64,000 nt of DNA, taken from NCBI RefSeq assembly GCF_004210375.1, contig NC_134832.1, forward strand, positions 150,037,592 through 150,101,591, read 5' to 3'. The position numbers and the translations under genes are program-made. The notes beneath the pieces are model-generated. The model was not told the origin of the DNA. It did not search any database and saw nothing but the letters and a program-made list of their open reading frames with translations. Below, piece after piece: positions 45,433-60,800 of this stretch; the stretch's first letter is position 1, and each line of letters opens with the position of its first letter. This DNA comes from Tachypleus tridentatus (lineage: Eukaryota; Arthropoda; Merostomata; Xiphosura; Limulidae).

Positions 45433-45585
45433 TATACAAACAAATTGTAACGTGCGAAGGTGGTCGTGAACACTGCACACACAGATACGGATGCTGGTTT
45501 ACGTGCTTTTTAGTGAAATCGGGAATTTAATTATGATAACGTTTTTGTTTTTTCTAATTGCCGTCTTTGGTTTAAGACTAGAAGG

Positions 45586-45815
45586 GTTTGTTTTTTAATT
45601 TCGCGTAAAGCTACACGCGGGCTATATGTGTTAGCCGTCCCTAATTTTACAGTGTAAGACTAGAAGGGAAGGCAGCTAGTCGTCATCACCCATCGCCATC
45701 TTTTGATATATTCTTTTACCTACAAATAGTGGGATTGACCGAACATTATCACGCCACCACACCTTAAAGGGTAAGAATGTTTCGTGTGACAGGGATTCGA
45801 ACCCGCCCGTCCTTA
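45586..45815 (-). mobile_element. SINE family A, head-truncated
   Basis: Reverse-oriented body (AATTTCGCGTAAAGCTACAC ... GACAGGGATTCGAACCCG) ending before the start of the tRNA-like head. In the receptor intron, beside array 1. Confidence 0.82.
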
Positions 45816-45827
45816 TGTTACAGGACT

Positions 45828-45882
45828 AATAGTCAAGAGTTGACGGTGGATGTTGTTAACTAGTTGTGCTTCATTTAGCTTA
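45828..45882 (+). mobile_element. SINE family A fragment in opposite orientation
   Basis: AGTCAAGAGTTGACGGTGG ... TAACTAGTTGTGCTTCATTT resembles the CAAGAGTTGGCGGTGGGTGG ... GACTAGCTGCCTTCC part of family A. It directly follows the reverse-oriented copy, giving a head-to-head arrangement. Confidence 0.5.
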
Positions 45883-46179
45883 TCATTTCAAAATAATGCA
45901 TGGTTAGGGAGACTATACGAAACCAAATCAACCCATTTTGGCTTCGAATTAGATCATTTATCTGATTCGCAACTTACGTGATCTGTTTAATTTTGGGATC
46001 TACATTAACATAATTGTGTTACGGACTTACATGTTTCAATGTTGAATATTTCAACGTTGAATGTTAGTTTTATATCTTACAGTTTTAAATATTACCATAT
46101 TGAATGTTAGTGTTGCATGTTGGCTTCAAATGAAAATTTCTTACTGAACTACAGACTGCCTCAAACCTGTGCAGTACGA

Positions 46180-46800
46180 AGTAGTTACGTCACAAAGGTT
46201 GTAATTAGTGGTATATTGTGAACGAAACTTACGTTACAAAGATTATAACTAGTGGTATGTTGTGAACGAAACTTACGTTATAAAAATTGTAACTAGTGGT
46301 ATATTGTCAACGAAACTTCTGTTGCAAAGGTTGTAATTAGTGGTATATTGTCAACGAAACTTCTGTTGCAAAGGTTGTAATTAGTGGTATATTGTCAACG
46401 AAACTTATGTTACAAAGGTTGTAATTAGTGGTATATTGTGAATGAAACTTACGTTATAAAGATTGTAACTAGTGGTATATTGTAAATGAAACTTACGTTA
46501 TAAAGATTGTAACTAGTGGTATATTGTCAACGAAACTTATGTTACAAAGATTGTAACTAGTGGTATATTGTCAACGAAACTTCTGTTGCAAAGGTTGTAA
46601 TTAGTGGTATATTGTCAACGAAACTTATGTTACAAAGGTTGTAATTAGTGGTATATTGTCAACGAAACTTATGTTACAAAGGTTGTAATTAGTGGTATAT
46701 TGTCAACGAAACTTCTGTTGCAAAGGTTGTAATTAGTGGTATATTGTCAACGAAACTTCTGTTGCAAAGGTTGTAATTAGTGGTATATTGTCAATGAAAC
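46180..46800. repeat. Minisatellite, 44 bp x ~14
   Basis: Unit contains GGTTGTAATTAGTGGTATAT and TGTCAACGAAACTTCTGTTG; the 44-bp period was measured from 46207 to 46251. Two alternating subtypes (CTTCTGTTGCAAAGG and CTTATGTTACAAAGG) form short runs. In the receptor intron. Non-coding. Confidence 0.93.
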
Positions 46801-46949
46801 TAATTCTTAACCCATTTTAATAAATAAGATGTTGTTTCGTGTGGCAGGTGAATAATTATGACATTATTTTCAGGAGTTCTCTTACCCTTAAGTATCCTAC
46901 AGAACAAAGACTTAATAAACTCCTCCCCCGTAAAAAAAGAAAAAAAAAC

Positions 46950-47185
46950 TATTTTGATTGCTTATTTCAGATATTTGCACAAAGATACACAAGGGCTATC
47001 TGCGCTGTTTGTGATAATCATGACAAAAAAGGATACAGTTAACCAAAAATATCCACCGCCATCTCTTGGGTTATTCTTATAACACACCAAAGAACCCAAG
47101 GTTTGGAGCTCGATGTTGCTTTAATGGGACACAAGCAACAGATTCACAGTACAGCACGGTAGCCACTAGGTCACGCATGGCGCGA
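46950..47185 (-). mobile_element. Probable decayed SINE
   Basis: The left part (TATTTGCACAAAGATACACA, AGGGCTATCTGCGCTG) matches the reverse complement of the family A 3' end; the right part (GCACGGTAGCCACTAGGTCA) looks like a different tRNA-like head. It may be a diverged relative of family A or a composite. Confidence 0.45.
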
Positions 47186-47194
47186 GAAAGAAGA

Positions 47195-48183
47195 GGTAAA
47201 GGTTAAACCTTCTGTTGTCTATAAATAATGATTACTTAAGCCTCATATGGATTATGTTTAACCTTCTGTTGTCTATAAATAATGATTACTTAAGCCTCAT
47301 ATGGATTATATTTAACCTTCTGTTGTCTATAAATAATGATTACTTAAGCCTCATATGGATTATGTTTAACCTTCTGTTGTCTATAAATAATGATTACTTA
47401 AGCCTCATATGGATTATGTTTAACCTTCTGTTGTCTATAAATAATGATTAATTAAGCCTCATATGGATTATGTTTAACCTTCTGTTGTCTATAAATAATG
47501 ATTACTTAAGCCTCATGTGGATTATGTTTAACCTTCTGTTGTCTATAAATAATGATTACTTAAGCCTCATATGGATTATGTTTAACTTTCTGTTGTCTAT
47601 AAATAATGATTACTTAAGCCTCATATGGATTATGTTTAACTTTCTGTTGTCTATAAATAATGATTACTTAAGCCTCATATGGATTATGTTTAACTTTCTG
47701 TTGTCTATAAATAATGATTACTTAAGCCTCATATGGATTATGTTTAACTTTCTGTTGTCTATAAATAATGATTACTTAAGCCTCATATGGATTATGTTTA
47801 ACCTTCTGTTGTCTATAAATGGTGATTACTTAAGCCTCATGTGGATTATGTTTAACCTTCTGTTGTCTATAAATTATGTTTAACCTTCTGTTGTCTATAA
47901 ATTATGTTTAACCTTCTGTTGTCTATAAATAATGATTACTTAAGCCTCATATGGATTATGTTTAACCTTCTGTTGTCTATAAATAATGATTACTTAAGCC
48001 TCATATGGATGATGTTTAACCTTCTGTTGTCTATAAATGATGATTGCTTAAGCCTCATATGGATTATTTTTAACCTTCTGTTGTCTATAAATAATGATTA
48101 CTTAAGCCTCATCTGGATTATGTTTAACTTCTTTCTGTTATCTATAAATAATGATTACTTAAGCCTGATATGGATTATTGTGG
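47195..48183. repeat. Satellite array, 54 bp x ~18 (array 2)
   Basis: Unit contains TATAAATAATGATTACTTAA, GCCTCATATGGATTATGTTT and AACCTTCTGTTGTC; the 54-bp period was measured from 47220 to 47274. No similarity to array 1 despite the same period. Plus-strand frames stay open (e.g. 47470-47883) because 54 is a multiple of 3. They are not considered genes. Two shortened units lie near 47870-47910. The array ends about 40 nt before the donor of exon 48223, i.e. it starts that intron. Confidence 0.96.
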
Positions 48184-48222
48184 GACTGTCATTTTTATGA
48201 CAGCATGAAACAAACTCTGTAC

Positions 48223-48310
48223 CTTTCTGTTTAACTCTCCAACCATTCCTGTCCAGTTGCCGTTTTCCAAGCTTCCAAATGCCCAGTCTGATCGTTGTGT
48301 CACGTGCGGT
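48223..48310 (-). CDS. Ionotropic glutamate receptor-like exon: start of ligand-binding domain
   Basis: The minus-strand exon ends at a GTACAG donor (48222 downwards) and encodes TQRSDWAFGSLENGNWTGMV, then GELNRK. This matches the W-G...NG-W-x-GMVGEL signature in iGluR/IR ligand-binding domains. It joins 43492-43650 in phase 0 (…GELNRK + EKDLAIG…). Two acceptors are possible. GCTTCGTAG gives 48310 as the first base and fits the phase of the upstream exon at 61602-61669. ATTTTAG gives 48330 as first base and adds FGCVLRR, which looks family-like but does not keep the preferred frame of the upstream exon. I list the first, with the second as an alternative. Confidence 0.85.
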
Positions 48311-48330
48311 CTACGAAGCACACAACCAAA

Positions 48331-48890
48331 CTAAAATAAGAATTGTTAGTCGCAAAAGACAGCTCACACTTCATTATGTTAATTAGTACCACGCTGGTAC
48401 GAATATGCTTAGAGATGGATAGAATTCTACTATCAGTAAATGACTGGATAACCATGTGTTTGTTGTGCACATGCGCGTATTAAAAATTATTAAATGCCTT
48501 TCAAAATAAACTGGACATTCGTGTAGTATGGTCTCGCAATATTTCAAGGTGATATGATGCTAAATACGTTTCACACTTAGCTGAACACTTGTATGTGCAA
48601 AATACATCATTTTAACACTAATGACACTTAAAAGTATTATTTATTTTGCAATTAAGGCTACCCACGAAGACAGGACATTCTGGAAACACGAACAGAAGGT
48701 TTTCTCTGTCACACATTTACAGAATTCCTAAGGATAAAATACACATATGAGGAGGGTTTAAAAGAACACAAAAACACAGGTGTTTTATTCCAGTTGCCGC
48801 ATACTTTAAAAATAAATTCTCTGATCTTGTGGTTTATTAATTAGTTTTAGTATTTTAAATCGAAACAACAACAAACAGATATACACAGGA
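48331..48890. other. Receptor intron, unique part
   Basis: AT-rich sequence between the exon at 48223-48310/48330 and the 47-bp satellite. No other feature seen. Confidence 0.4.
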
Positions 48891-51800
48891 TATATAGCTA
48901 TAGTTATAGTATGTTTATATATTAAACATGATACTACACTACAGCTATAGTTATAGTATGTTTATATATTAAACATGATACTACACTACAGCTATAGTTA
49001 TAGTATGTTTATATATTAAACATGATACTACACTACAGCTATAGTTATAGTATCTTTATATATTAAACATGATACTACACTACAGCTATAGTTATAGTAC
49101 GTTTATATATTAAACATGATACTACACTACAGCTATAGTTATAGTATGTTTATATATTAAACATTATGTATACTACAGCTATAGTTATAGTATGTTTATA
49201 TATTAAACATGATACTACACTACAGCTATAGTTATAGTATGTTTATATATTAAATACAATGTTACACTACAGCTATAGTTATAGTATGTTTATATATTAA
49301 ACATGATACTACACTACAGCTATAGTTATAGTATGTTTATATATTAAATACAATGTTACACTACAGCTATAGTTATAGTATGTTTATATATTAAACATGA
49401 TGCTACACCACAGCTATAGTTATAGTATGTTTATATATTAAACATGATGCTACACCACAGCTATAGTTATAGTATGTTTATATATTAAACACAATGTTAC
49501 ACCACAGCTATAGTTATAGTATGTTTATATATTAAACATGATACTACACTACAGCTATAGTTATAGTATGTTTATATATTAAACATGATGCTACACCACA
49601 GCTATAGTTATGGTATGTTTATATATTAAACATGATGCTACACCACAGCTATAGTTATAGTATGTTTATATATTAAACACAATGTTACACTACAGCTATA
49701 GTTATAGTATGTTTATATATTAAACACAATGTTACACTACAGCTATGGTTATAGTATGTTTATATATTAAACATGATACTACACCACAGCTATAGTTATA
49801 ATATGTTTATATATTAAACATGATACTACACTACAGCTATAGTTATAGTATGTTTATGTATTAAACATGATGCTACACCACAGCTATAGTTATAATATGT
49901 TTATATATTAAACATGATGCTACACCACAGCTATAGTTATAGTATGTTTATATATTAAACATGATACTACACTATAGCTATAGTTATAGTATGTTTATAT
50001 ATTAAACACAATGTTACCCTACAGCTATAGTTATAGTATGTTTATATTAAACACAATGTTACACTACAGCTATAGTTATAGTATGTTTATATATTAAACA
50101 TGATACTACACCACAGCTATAGTTATAGTATGTTTATATATTAAACATGATACTACACTACAGCTATAGTTATAGTATGTTTATATATTAAACATGATGC
50201 TACACCACAGCTATAGTTATAGTATGTTTATATATTAAACATGATGCTACACCACAGCTATAGTTATAGTATGTTTATATATTAAACATGATACTACACT
50301 ACAGCTATAGTTATAGTATGTTTATATATTAAATATGATACTACACTACAGCTATAGTTATAGTATGTTTATATATTAAACATGATACTACACCACAGCT
50401 ATAGTTATAGTATGTTTATATATTAAATATGATACTACACTACAGCTATAGTTATAGTATGTTTATATATTAAACATGATACTACACCACAGCTATAGTT
50501 ATAGTATGTTTATATATTAAATATGATACTACACTACAGCTATAGTTATAGTATGTTTATATATTAAAGATGATACTACACTACAGCTATAGTTATAGTA
50601 TGTTTATATATTAAACATGATACAACACCACAGCTATAGTTATAGTATGTTTATATATTAAATATGATACTACACTACAGCTATAGTTATAGTATGATTA
50701 TATATTAAACATGATACTACACTACAGCTATAGTTATAGTATGTTTATATATTAAATATGATACTACACTACAGCTATAGTTATAGTATGTTTATATATT
50801 AAACATGATACTACACCACAGCTATAGTTATAGTATGTTTATATATTAAATATGATACTACACTACAGCTATAGTTATAGTATGTTTATATATTAAAGAT
50901 GATACTACACTACAGCTATAGTTATAGTATGTTTATATATTAAACATGATACTACACTACAGCTATAGTTATAGTATGTTTATATATTAAATACAATGTT
51001 ACACTACAGCTATAGTATGTTTATATATTAAACATGATGCTACACCACAGCTATAGTTATAGTATGTTTATATATTAAACATGATGCTACACCACAGCTA
51101 TAGTTATAGTATGTTTATATATTAAACACAATGTTACACCACAGCTATAGTTATAGTATGTTTATATATTAAACATGATACTACACTACAGCTATAGTTA
51201 TAGTATGTTTATATATTAAACATGATGCTACACCACAGCTATAGTTATGGTATGTTTATATATTAAACATGATGCTACACCACAGCTATAGTTATAGTAT
51301 GTTTATATATTAAACACAATGTTACACTACAGCTATAGTTATAGTATGTTTATATATTAAACACAATGTTACACTACAGCTATAGTTATAGTATGTTTAT
51401 ATATTAAAGATGATACTACACCACAGCTATAGTTGTAATATGTTTATATATTAAACATGATACTACACTACAGCTATAGTTATAGTATGTTTATATATTA
51501 AACATGATGCTACACCACAGCTATAGTTATAGTATGTTTATATATTAAACATGATGCTACACCACAGCTATAGTTATAGTATGTTTATATATTAAACATG
51601 ATACTACACTATAGCTATAGTTATAGTATGTTTATATATTAAACATGATACTACACTACAGCTATAGTTATAGTATGTTTATATTAAACACAATGTTACA
51701 CTACAGCTATAGTTATAGTATGTTTATATATTAAACATGATACTACACTACAGCTATAGTTATAGTATGTTTATATTAAACACAATGTTACACTACAGCT

Positions 51801-54800
51801 ATAGTTATAGTATGTTTATATTAAACACAATGTTACACTACAGCTATAGTTATAGTATGTTTATATATTAAACATGATACTACACCACAGCTATAGTTAT
51901 AGTATGTTTATATATTAAACATGATACTACACTACAGCTATAGTTATAGTATGTTTATATATTAAACATGATGCTACACCACAGCTATAGTTATAGTATG
52001 TTTATATATTAAACATGATACTACACTACAGCTATAGTTATAGTATGTTTATATATTAAACATCATACTACACTACAGCTATAGTTATAGTATGTTTATA
52101 TATTAAACATGACACTACACCACAGCTATAGTTATAGTATGTTTATATATTAAACATGACGCTACACTACAGCTATAGTTATAGTATGTTTATATATTAA
52201 ACATGACGCTACACTACAGCTATAGTTATAGTATGTTTATATATTAAACATGATACTACACCCACAGCTATAGTTATAGTATGTTTTATATGTTAAACAT
52301 GATGCTACAACCACAGCTATAGTTATGGTATGTTTATATATTAAACATGATGCTACACTACAGCTATAGTTATAGTATGTTTATATATTAAATATGATGC
52401 TACACTACAGCTATAGTTATAGTATGTTTATATATTAAACATGATACTACACCACAGCTATAGTTATAGTATGTTTATATATTAAATATGATACTACACT
52501 ACAGCTATAGTTATAGTATGTTTATATATTAAACATGATACTACACCACAGCTATAGTTATAGTATGTTTATATATTAAATATGATACTACACCACAGCT
52601 ATAGTTATAGTATGTTTATATATTAAACATGATACTACACTACAGCTATAGTTATAGTATGTTTATATATTAAACATGATACAACACCACAGCCACATGG
52701 TTATGGTATGTTTATATATTAAATATGATACTACACTACAGCTATAGTTATAGTATGTTTATATATTAAACATGATACTACACTACAGCTATGGTTATAG
52801 TATGTTTATATATTAAACATGATACTACACCACAGCTATTGTTATAGTATGTTTATATGTTAAACATGATAGTACACTACAGCTATAGTTATAGTATGTT
52901 TATATATTAAACATGATACTACACCACAGCTATAGTTATAGTATCTTTATATATTAAACATGATACTACACCACAGCTATAGTTATAGTATGTTTATATA
53001 TTAAACATGATACTACACCACAGCTATAGTTATAGTATGTTTATATATTAAACATGATACTACACTACAGCTATAGTTATAGTATGTTTATATATTAAAC
53101 ATGATACTACACCACAGCTATAGTTATAGTATGTTTATATATTAAATATGATACTACACTACAGCTATAGTTATAGTATGTTTATATATTAAACATGATA
53201 CTACACCACAGCTATAGTTATAGTATGTTTATATATTAAATATGATACTACACTACAGCTATAGTTATAGTATGTTTATATATTAAAGATGATACTACAC
53301 TACAGCTATAGTTATAGTATGTTTATATATTAAACATGATACAACACCACAGCTATAGTTATAGTATGTTTATATATTAAATATGATACTACACTACAGC
53401 TATAGTTATAGTATGTTTATATATTAAACATGATACTACACTACAGCTATGGTTATAGTATGTTTATATATTAAACATGATACTACACCACAGCTATAGT
53501 TATAGTATGTTTGTATATTAAACATGATACTACACCACAGCTATAGTTATAGTATGTTTATATATTAAACATGATGCTACACTATAGCTATAGTTATAGT
53601 ATGTTTGTATATTAAACATGATACTACACTACAGCTATAGTTATAGTATGTTTGTATATTAAACATGATACTACACCACAGCTATAGTTATAGTATGTTT
53701 ATATATTAAACATGATGCTACACTACAGCTATAGTTATAGTATGTTTGTATATTAAACATGATACTACACCACAGCTATAGTTATAGTATGTTTATATAT
53801 TAAACATGATGCTACACTATAGCTATAGTTATAGTATGTTTGTATATTAAACATGATACTACACTACAGCTATAGTTATAGTATGTTTGTATATTAAAAC
53901 ATGATACTACTACCACAGCTATAGTTATGGTATGTTTATATATTAAACATGATGCTACACTACAGCTATAGTTATAGTATGTTTATATATGAAACATGAT
54001 GCTACACTACAGCTATAGTTATAGTATGTTTATATATTAAACATGATGCTACACTACAGCTATATTTATAGTATGTTTATATATTAAACATGATACTACA
54101 CTACAGCTATAGTTATAGTATGTTTATGTATTAAACATGGTGTTACACCATAGCTATAGTTATAGTATGTTTATATATTAAACATGATGCTACACTACAG
54201 CTATAGTTATAGTATGTTTATATATTAAACATGATGCTACACTACAGGTATTGTTATAGTATGTTTATATATTAAACATGATGCTACACTACAGCTATAG
54301 TTATAGTATGTTTATATATTAAACATGATACTACACTACAGGTATAGTTATAGTATGTTTATATATTAAACATGATACTACACCACAGCTATAGTTATAG
54401 TATGTTTATATATTAAACATGATACTACGCTACAGCTATAGTTATAGTATGTTTATATATTAAACATGATACTACAACACAGCTATAGTCATAGTATGTT
54501 TATATATTAAACATGATACTACACCACAGCTATAGTTATAGTATGTTTATATATTAAACATGATTCTACACTACAGCTATAGTTATAGTGTGTTTATATA
54601 TTAAACATGATGCTACACTACAGCTATAGTTATAGTATGTTTATATATTAAACATGATGCTACACTACAGCTATAGTTATAGTATGTTTATATATTAAAC
54701 ATGATGCTACACTACAGCTATAGTTATAGTATGTTTATATATTAAACATGATACTACACTACAGCTATAGTTATAGTATGTTTATATATTAAACATGATG

Positions 54801-57800
54801 CTACACCACAGCTATAGTTATGGTATGTTTATATATTAAACATGATGCTACACCACAGCTATAGTTATAGTATGTTTATATATTAAACACAATGTTACAC
54901 TACAGCTATAGTTATAGTATGTTTATATATTAAACACAATGTTACACTACAGCTATAGTTATAGTATGTTTATATATTAAACATGATACTACACCACAGC
55001 TATAGTTGTAATATGTTTATATATTAAACATGATACTACACTACAGCTATAGTTATAGTATGTTTATATATTAAACATGATGCTACACCACAGCTATAGT
55101 TATAGTATGTTTATATATTAAACATGATGCTACACCACAGCTATAGTTATAGTATGTTTATATATTAAACATGATACTACACTATAGCTATAGTTATAGT
55201 ATGTTTATATATTAAACATGATACTACACTACAGCTATAGTTATAGTATGTTTATATTAAACACAATGTTACACTACAGCTATAGTTATAGTATGTTTAT
55301 ATATTAAACATGATACTACACTACAGCTATAGTTATAGTATGTTTATATTAAACACAATGTTACACTACAGCTATAGTTATAGTATGTTTATATTAAACA
55401 CAATGTTACACTACAGCTATAGTTATAGTATGTTTATATATTAAACATGATACTACACCACAGCTATAGTTATAGTATGTTTATATATTAAACATGATAC
55501 TACACTACAGCTATAGTTATAGTATGTTTATATATTAAACATGATGCTACACCACAGCTATAGTTATAGTATGTTTATATATTAAACATGATACTACACT
55601 ACAGCTATAGTTATAGTATGTTTATATATTAAACATGATACTACACTACAGCTATAGTTATAGTATGTTTATATATTAAACATGACACTACACCACAGCT
55701 ATAGTTATGGTATGTTTATATATTAAACATGACTACACTACAGCTATAGTTATAGTATGTTTATATATTAAACATGACGCTACACTACAGCTATAGTTAT
55801 AGTATGTTTATATATTAAACATGATACTACACCACAGCTATAGTTATAGTATGTTTATATGTTAAACATGATGCTACACCACAGCTATAGTTATAGTATG
55901 TTTATATATTAAACATGATACTACACTACAGCTATAGTTATAGTATGTTTATATATTAAACATGATACTACACTACAGCTATAGTTATAGTATGTTTATA
56001 TATTAAATATGATACTACACTACAGCTATAGTTATAGTATGTTTATATATTAAACATGATACTACACCACAGCTATAGTTATAGTATGTTTATATATTAA
56101 ATATGATACTACACTACAGCTATAGTTATAGTATGTTTATATATTAAACATGATACTACACCACAGCTATAGTTATAGTATGTTTATATATTAAATATGA
56201 TACTACACTACAGCTATAGTTATAGTATGTTTATATATTAAACATGATACTACACTACAGCTATAGTTATAGTATGTTTATATATTAAACATGATACAAC
56301 ACCACAGCCATAGTTATAGTATGTTTATGTATTAAATATGATACTACACTACAGCTATAGTTATAGTATGTTTATATATTAAACATGATGCTACACTACA
56401 GCTATGGTTATAGTATGTTTATATATTAAACATGATACTACACCACAGCTATTGTTATAGTATGTTTATATATTAAACATGATAGTACACTACAGCTATA
56501 GTTATAGTATGTTTATATATTAAACATGATACTACACCACAGCTATAGTTATAGTATGTTTATATATTAAACATGATACTACACCACAGCTATAGTTATA
56601 GTATGTTTATATATTAAACATGATACTACACCACAGCTATAGTTATAGTATGTTTATATATTAAACATGATACTACACTACAGCTATAGTTATAGTATGT
56701 TTATATATTAAACATGATACTACACCACAGCTATAGTTATAGTATGTTTATATATTAAATATGATACTACACTACAGCTATAGTTATAGTATGTTTATAT
56801 ATTAAACATGATACTACACCACAGCTATAGTTATAGTATGTTTATATATTAAATATGATACTACACTACAGCTATAGTTATAGTATGTTTATATATTAAA
56901 GATGATACTACACTACAGCTATAGTTATAGTATGTTTATATATTAAACATGATACAACACCACAGCTATAGTTATAGTATGTTTATATATTAAATATGAT
57001 ACTACACTACAGCTATAGTTATAGTATGTTTATATATTAAACATGATACTACACTACAGCTATGGTTATAGTATGTTTATATATTAAACATGATACTACA
57101 CTACAGCTATGGTTATAGTATGTTTATATATTAAACATGATACTACACCACAGCTATAGTTATAGTATGTTTATATATTAAACATGATACTACACTACAG
57201 CTATAGTTATAGTATGTTTATATATTAAACATGATACTACACCACAGCTATAATTATAGTATGTTTATATATTAAACATGATACTACACCATAGCTGTAG
57301 TTATAGTATGTTTATATATTAAACATGATGCTACACTACAGCTATAGTTATAGTATGTTTATATATGAAACATGATGCTACACTACAGCTATAGTTATAG
57401 TATGTTTATATATTAAACATGATGCTACACTACAGCTATAGTTATAGTATGTTTATATATTAAACATGATACTACACTACAGATATAGTTATAGTATGTT
57501 TATGTATTAAACATGGTGTTACACCATAGCTATAGTTATAGTATGTTTATATATTAAACATGATGCTACACTACAGCTATAGTTATAGTATGTTTATATA
57601 TTAAACATGATGCTACACTACAGGTATTGTTATAGTATGTTTATATATTAAACATGATGCTACACTACAGCTATAGTTATAGTATGTTTATATATTAAAC
57701 ATGATACTACACTACAGCTATAGTTATAGTATGTTTATATATTAAACATGACACTACACCACAGCTATAGTTATAGTATGTTTATATATTAAACATGACG

Positions 57801-60800
57801 CTACACTACAGCTATAGTTATAGTATGTTTATATATTAAACATGATACTACACCACAGCTATAGTTATAGTATGTTTATATGTTAAACATGATGCTACAC
57901 ACCACAGCTATAGTTATGGTATGTTTATATATTAAACATGATACTACACTACAGCTATAGTTATAGTATGTTTATATATTAAACATGATACTACACTACA
58001 GCTATAGTTATAGTATGTTTATATATTAAACATGACGCTACACTACAGCTATAGTTATAGTATGTTTATATATTAAACATGACGCTACACTACAGCTATA
58101 GTTATAGTATGTTTATATATTAAACATGATACTACACCACAGCTATAGTTATAGTATGTTTATATGTTAAACATGATGCTACACCACAGCTATAGTTATA
58201 GTATGTTTATATATTAAACATGATACTACACTACAGCTATAGTTATAGTATGTTTATATATTAAATATGATACTACACTACAGCTATAGTTATAGTATGT
58301 TTATATATTAAACATGATACTACACCACAGCTATAGTTATAGTATGTTTATATATTAAATATGATACTACACTACAGCTATAGTTATAGTATGTTTATAT
58401 ATTAAACATGATACTACACCACAGCTATAGTTATAGTATGTTTATATATTAAATATGATACTACACTACAGCTATAGTTATAGTATGTTTATATATTAAA
58501 CATGATACTACACTACAGCTATAGTTATAGTATGTTTATATATTAAACATGATACAACACCACAGCCATAGTTATAGTATGTTTATATATTAAATATGAT
58601 ACTACACTACAGCTATAGTTATAGTATGTTTATATATTAAACATGATACTACACTACAGCTATGGTTATAGTATGTTTATATATTAAACATGATACTACA
58701 CCACAGCTATTGTTATAGTATGTTTATATATTAAACATGATAGTACACTACAGCTATAGTTATAGTATGTTTATATATTAAACATGATACTACACCACAG
58801 CTATAGTTATAGTATGTTTATATATTAAACATGATACTACACCACAGCTATAGTTATAGTATGTTTATATATTAAACATGATACTACACCACAGCTATAG
58901 TTATAGTATGTTTATATATTAAACATGATACTACACTACAGCTATAGTTATAGTATGTTTATATATTAAACATGATACTACACCACAGCTATAGTTATAG
59001 TATGTTTATATATTAAATATGATACTACACTACAGCTATAGTTATAGTATGTTTATATATTAAACATGATACTACACCACAGCTATAGTTATAGTATGTT
59101 TATATATTAAATATGATACTACACTACAGCTATAGTTATAGTATGTTTATATATTAAAGATGATACTACACTACAGCTATAGTTATAGTATGTTTATATA
59201 TTAAACATGATACAACACCACAGCTATAGTTATAGTATGTTTATATATTAAATATGATACTACACTACAGCTATAGTTATAGTATGTTTATATATTAAAC
59301 ATGATACTACACTACAGCTATGGTTATAGTATGTTTATATATTAAACATGATACTACACCACAGCTATAGTTATAGTATGTTTATATATTAAACATGATA
59401 CTACACTACAGCTATAGTTATAGTATGTTTATATATTAAACATGATACTACACCACAGCTATAATTATAGTATGTTTATATATTAAACATGATACTACAC
59501 CATAGCTGTAGTTATAGTATGTTTATATATTAAACATGATACTACACTACAGCTATAGTTATAGTATGTTTATATATTAAACATGATGCTACACTACAGC
59601 TATAGTTATAGTATGTTTATATATTAAACATGATACTACACCACAGCTATAGTTATAGTATGTTTATATATTAAACATGATGCTACACTACAGCTATAGT
59701 TATAGTATGTTTGTATATTAAACATGATACTACACCACAGCTATAGTTATAGTATGTTTATATATTAAACATGATGCTACACTATAGCTATAGTTATAGT
59801 ATGTTTGTATATTAAACATGATACTACACTACAGCTATAGTTATAGTATGTTTGTATATTAAACATGATACTACACCACAGCTATAGTTATAGTATGTTT
59901 ATATATTAAACATGATGCTACACTACAGCTATAGTTATAGTATGTTTATATATTAAACATGATGCTACACTACAGCTATAGTTATAGTATGTTTATATAT
60001 TAAACATGATGCTACACTACAGCTATAGTTATAGTATGTTTATATATTAAACATGATACTACACTACAGATATAGTTATAGTATGTTTATGTATTAAACA
60101 TGGTGTTACACCATAGCTATAGTTATAGTATGTTTATATATTAAACATGATGCTACACTACAGCTATAGTTATAGTATGTTTATATATTAAACATGATGC
60201 TACACTACAGGTATTGTTATAGTATGTTTATATATTAAACATGATGCTACACTACAGCTATAGTTATAGTATGTTTATATATTAAACATGATACTACACT
60301 ACAGGTATAGTTATAGTATGTTTATATATTAAACATGATACTACACCACAGCTATAGTTATAGTATGTTTATATATTAAACATGATACTACACTACAGCT
60401 ATAGTTATAGTATGTTTATATATTAAACATGATACTACAACACAGCTATAGTCATAGTATGTTTATATATTAAACATGATACTACACCACAGCTATAGTT
60501 ATAGTATGTTTATATATTAAACATGATTCTACACTACAGCTATAGTTATAGTGTGTTTATATATTAAACATGATGCTACACTACAGCTATAGTTATAGTA
60601 TGTTTATATATTAAACATGATGCTACACTACAGCTATAGTTATAGTATGTTTATATATTAAACATGATGCTACACTACAGCTATAGTTATAGTATGTTTA
60701 TATATTAAACATGATACTACAATACAGCTATAGTTATAGTATGTTTATATATTAAACATGATACTACACCACAGCTATAGTTATAGTATGTTTATATATT

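Noticed and set aside
43720..45530. Long plus-strand open frames (192-296 codons) made of an 18-residue repeat
   Set aside because: They follow automatically from a 54-bp period without an in-frame stop. Two frames are open at once, there is no domain or start context, and they lie in an intron of the minus-strand receptor gene.
47215..48200. Plus-strand open frames repeating SINNDYLSLIWIMFNLLL
   Set aside because: By-product of the second 54-bp array; no evidence of selection or expression.
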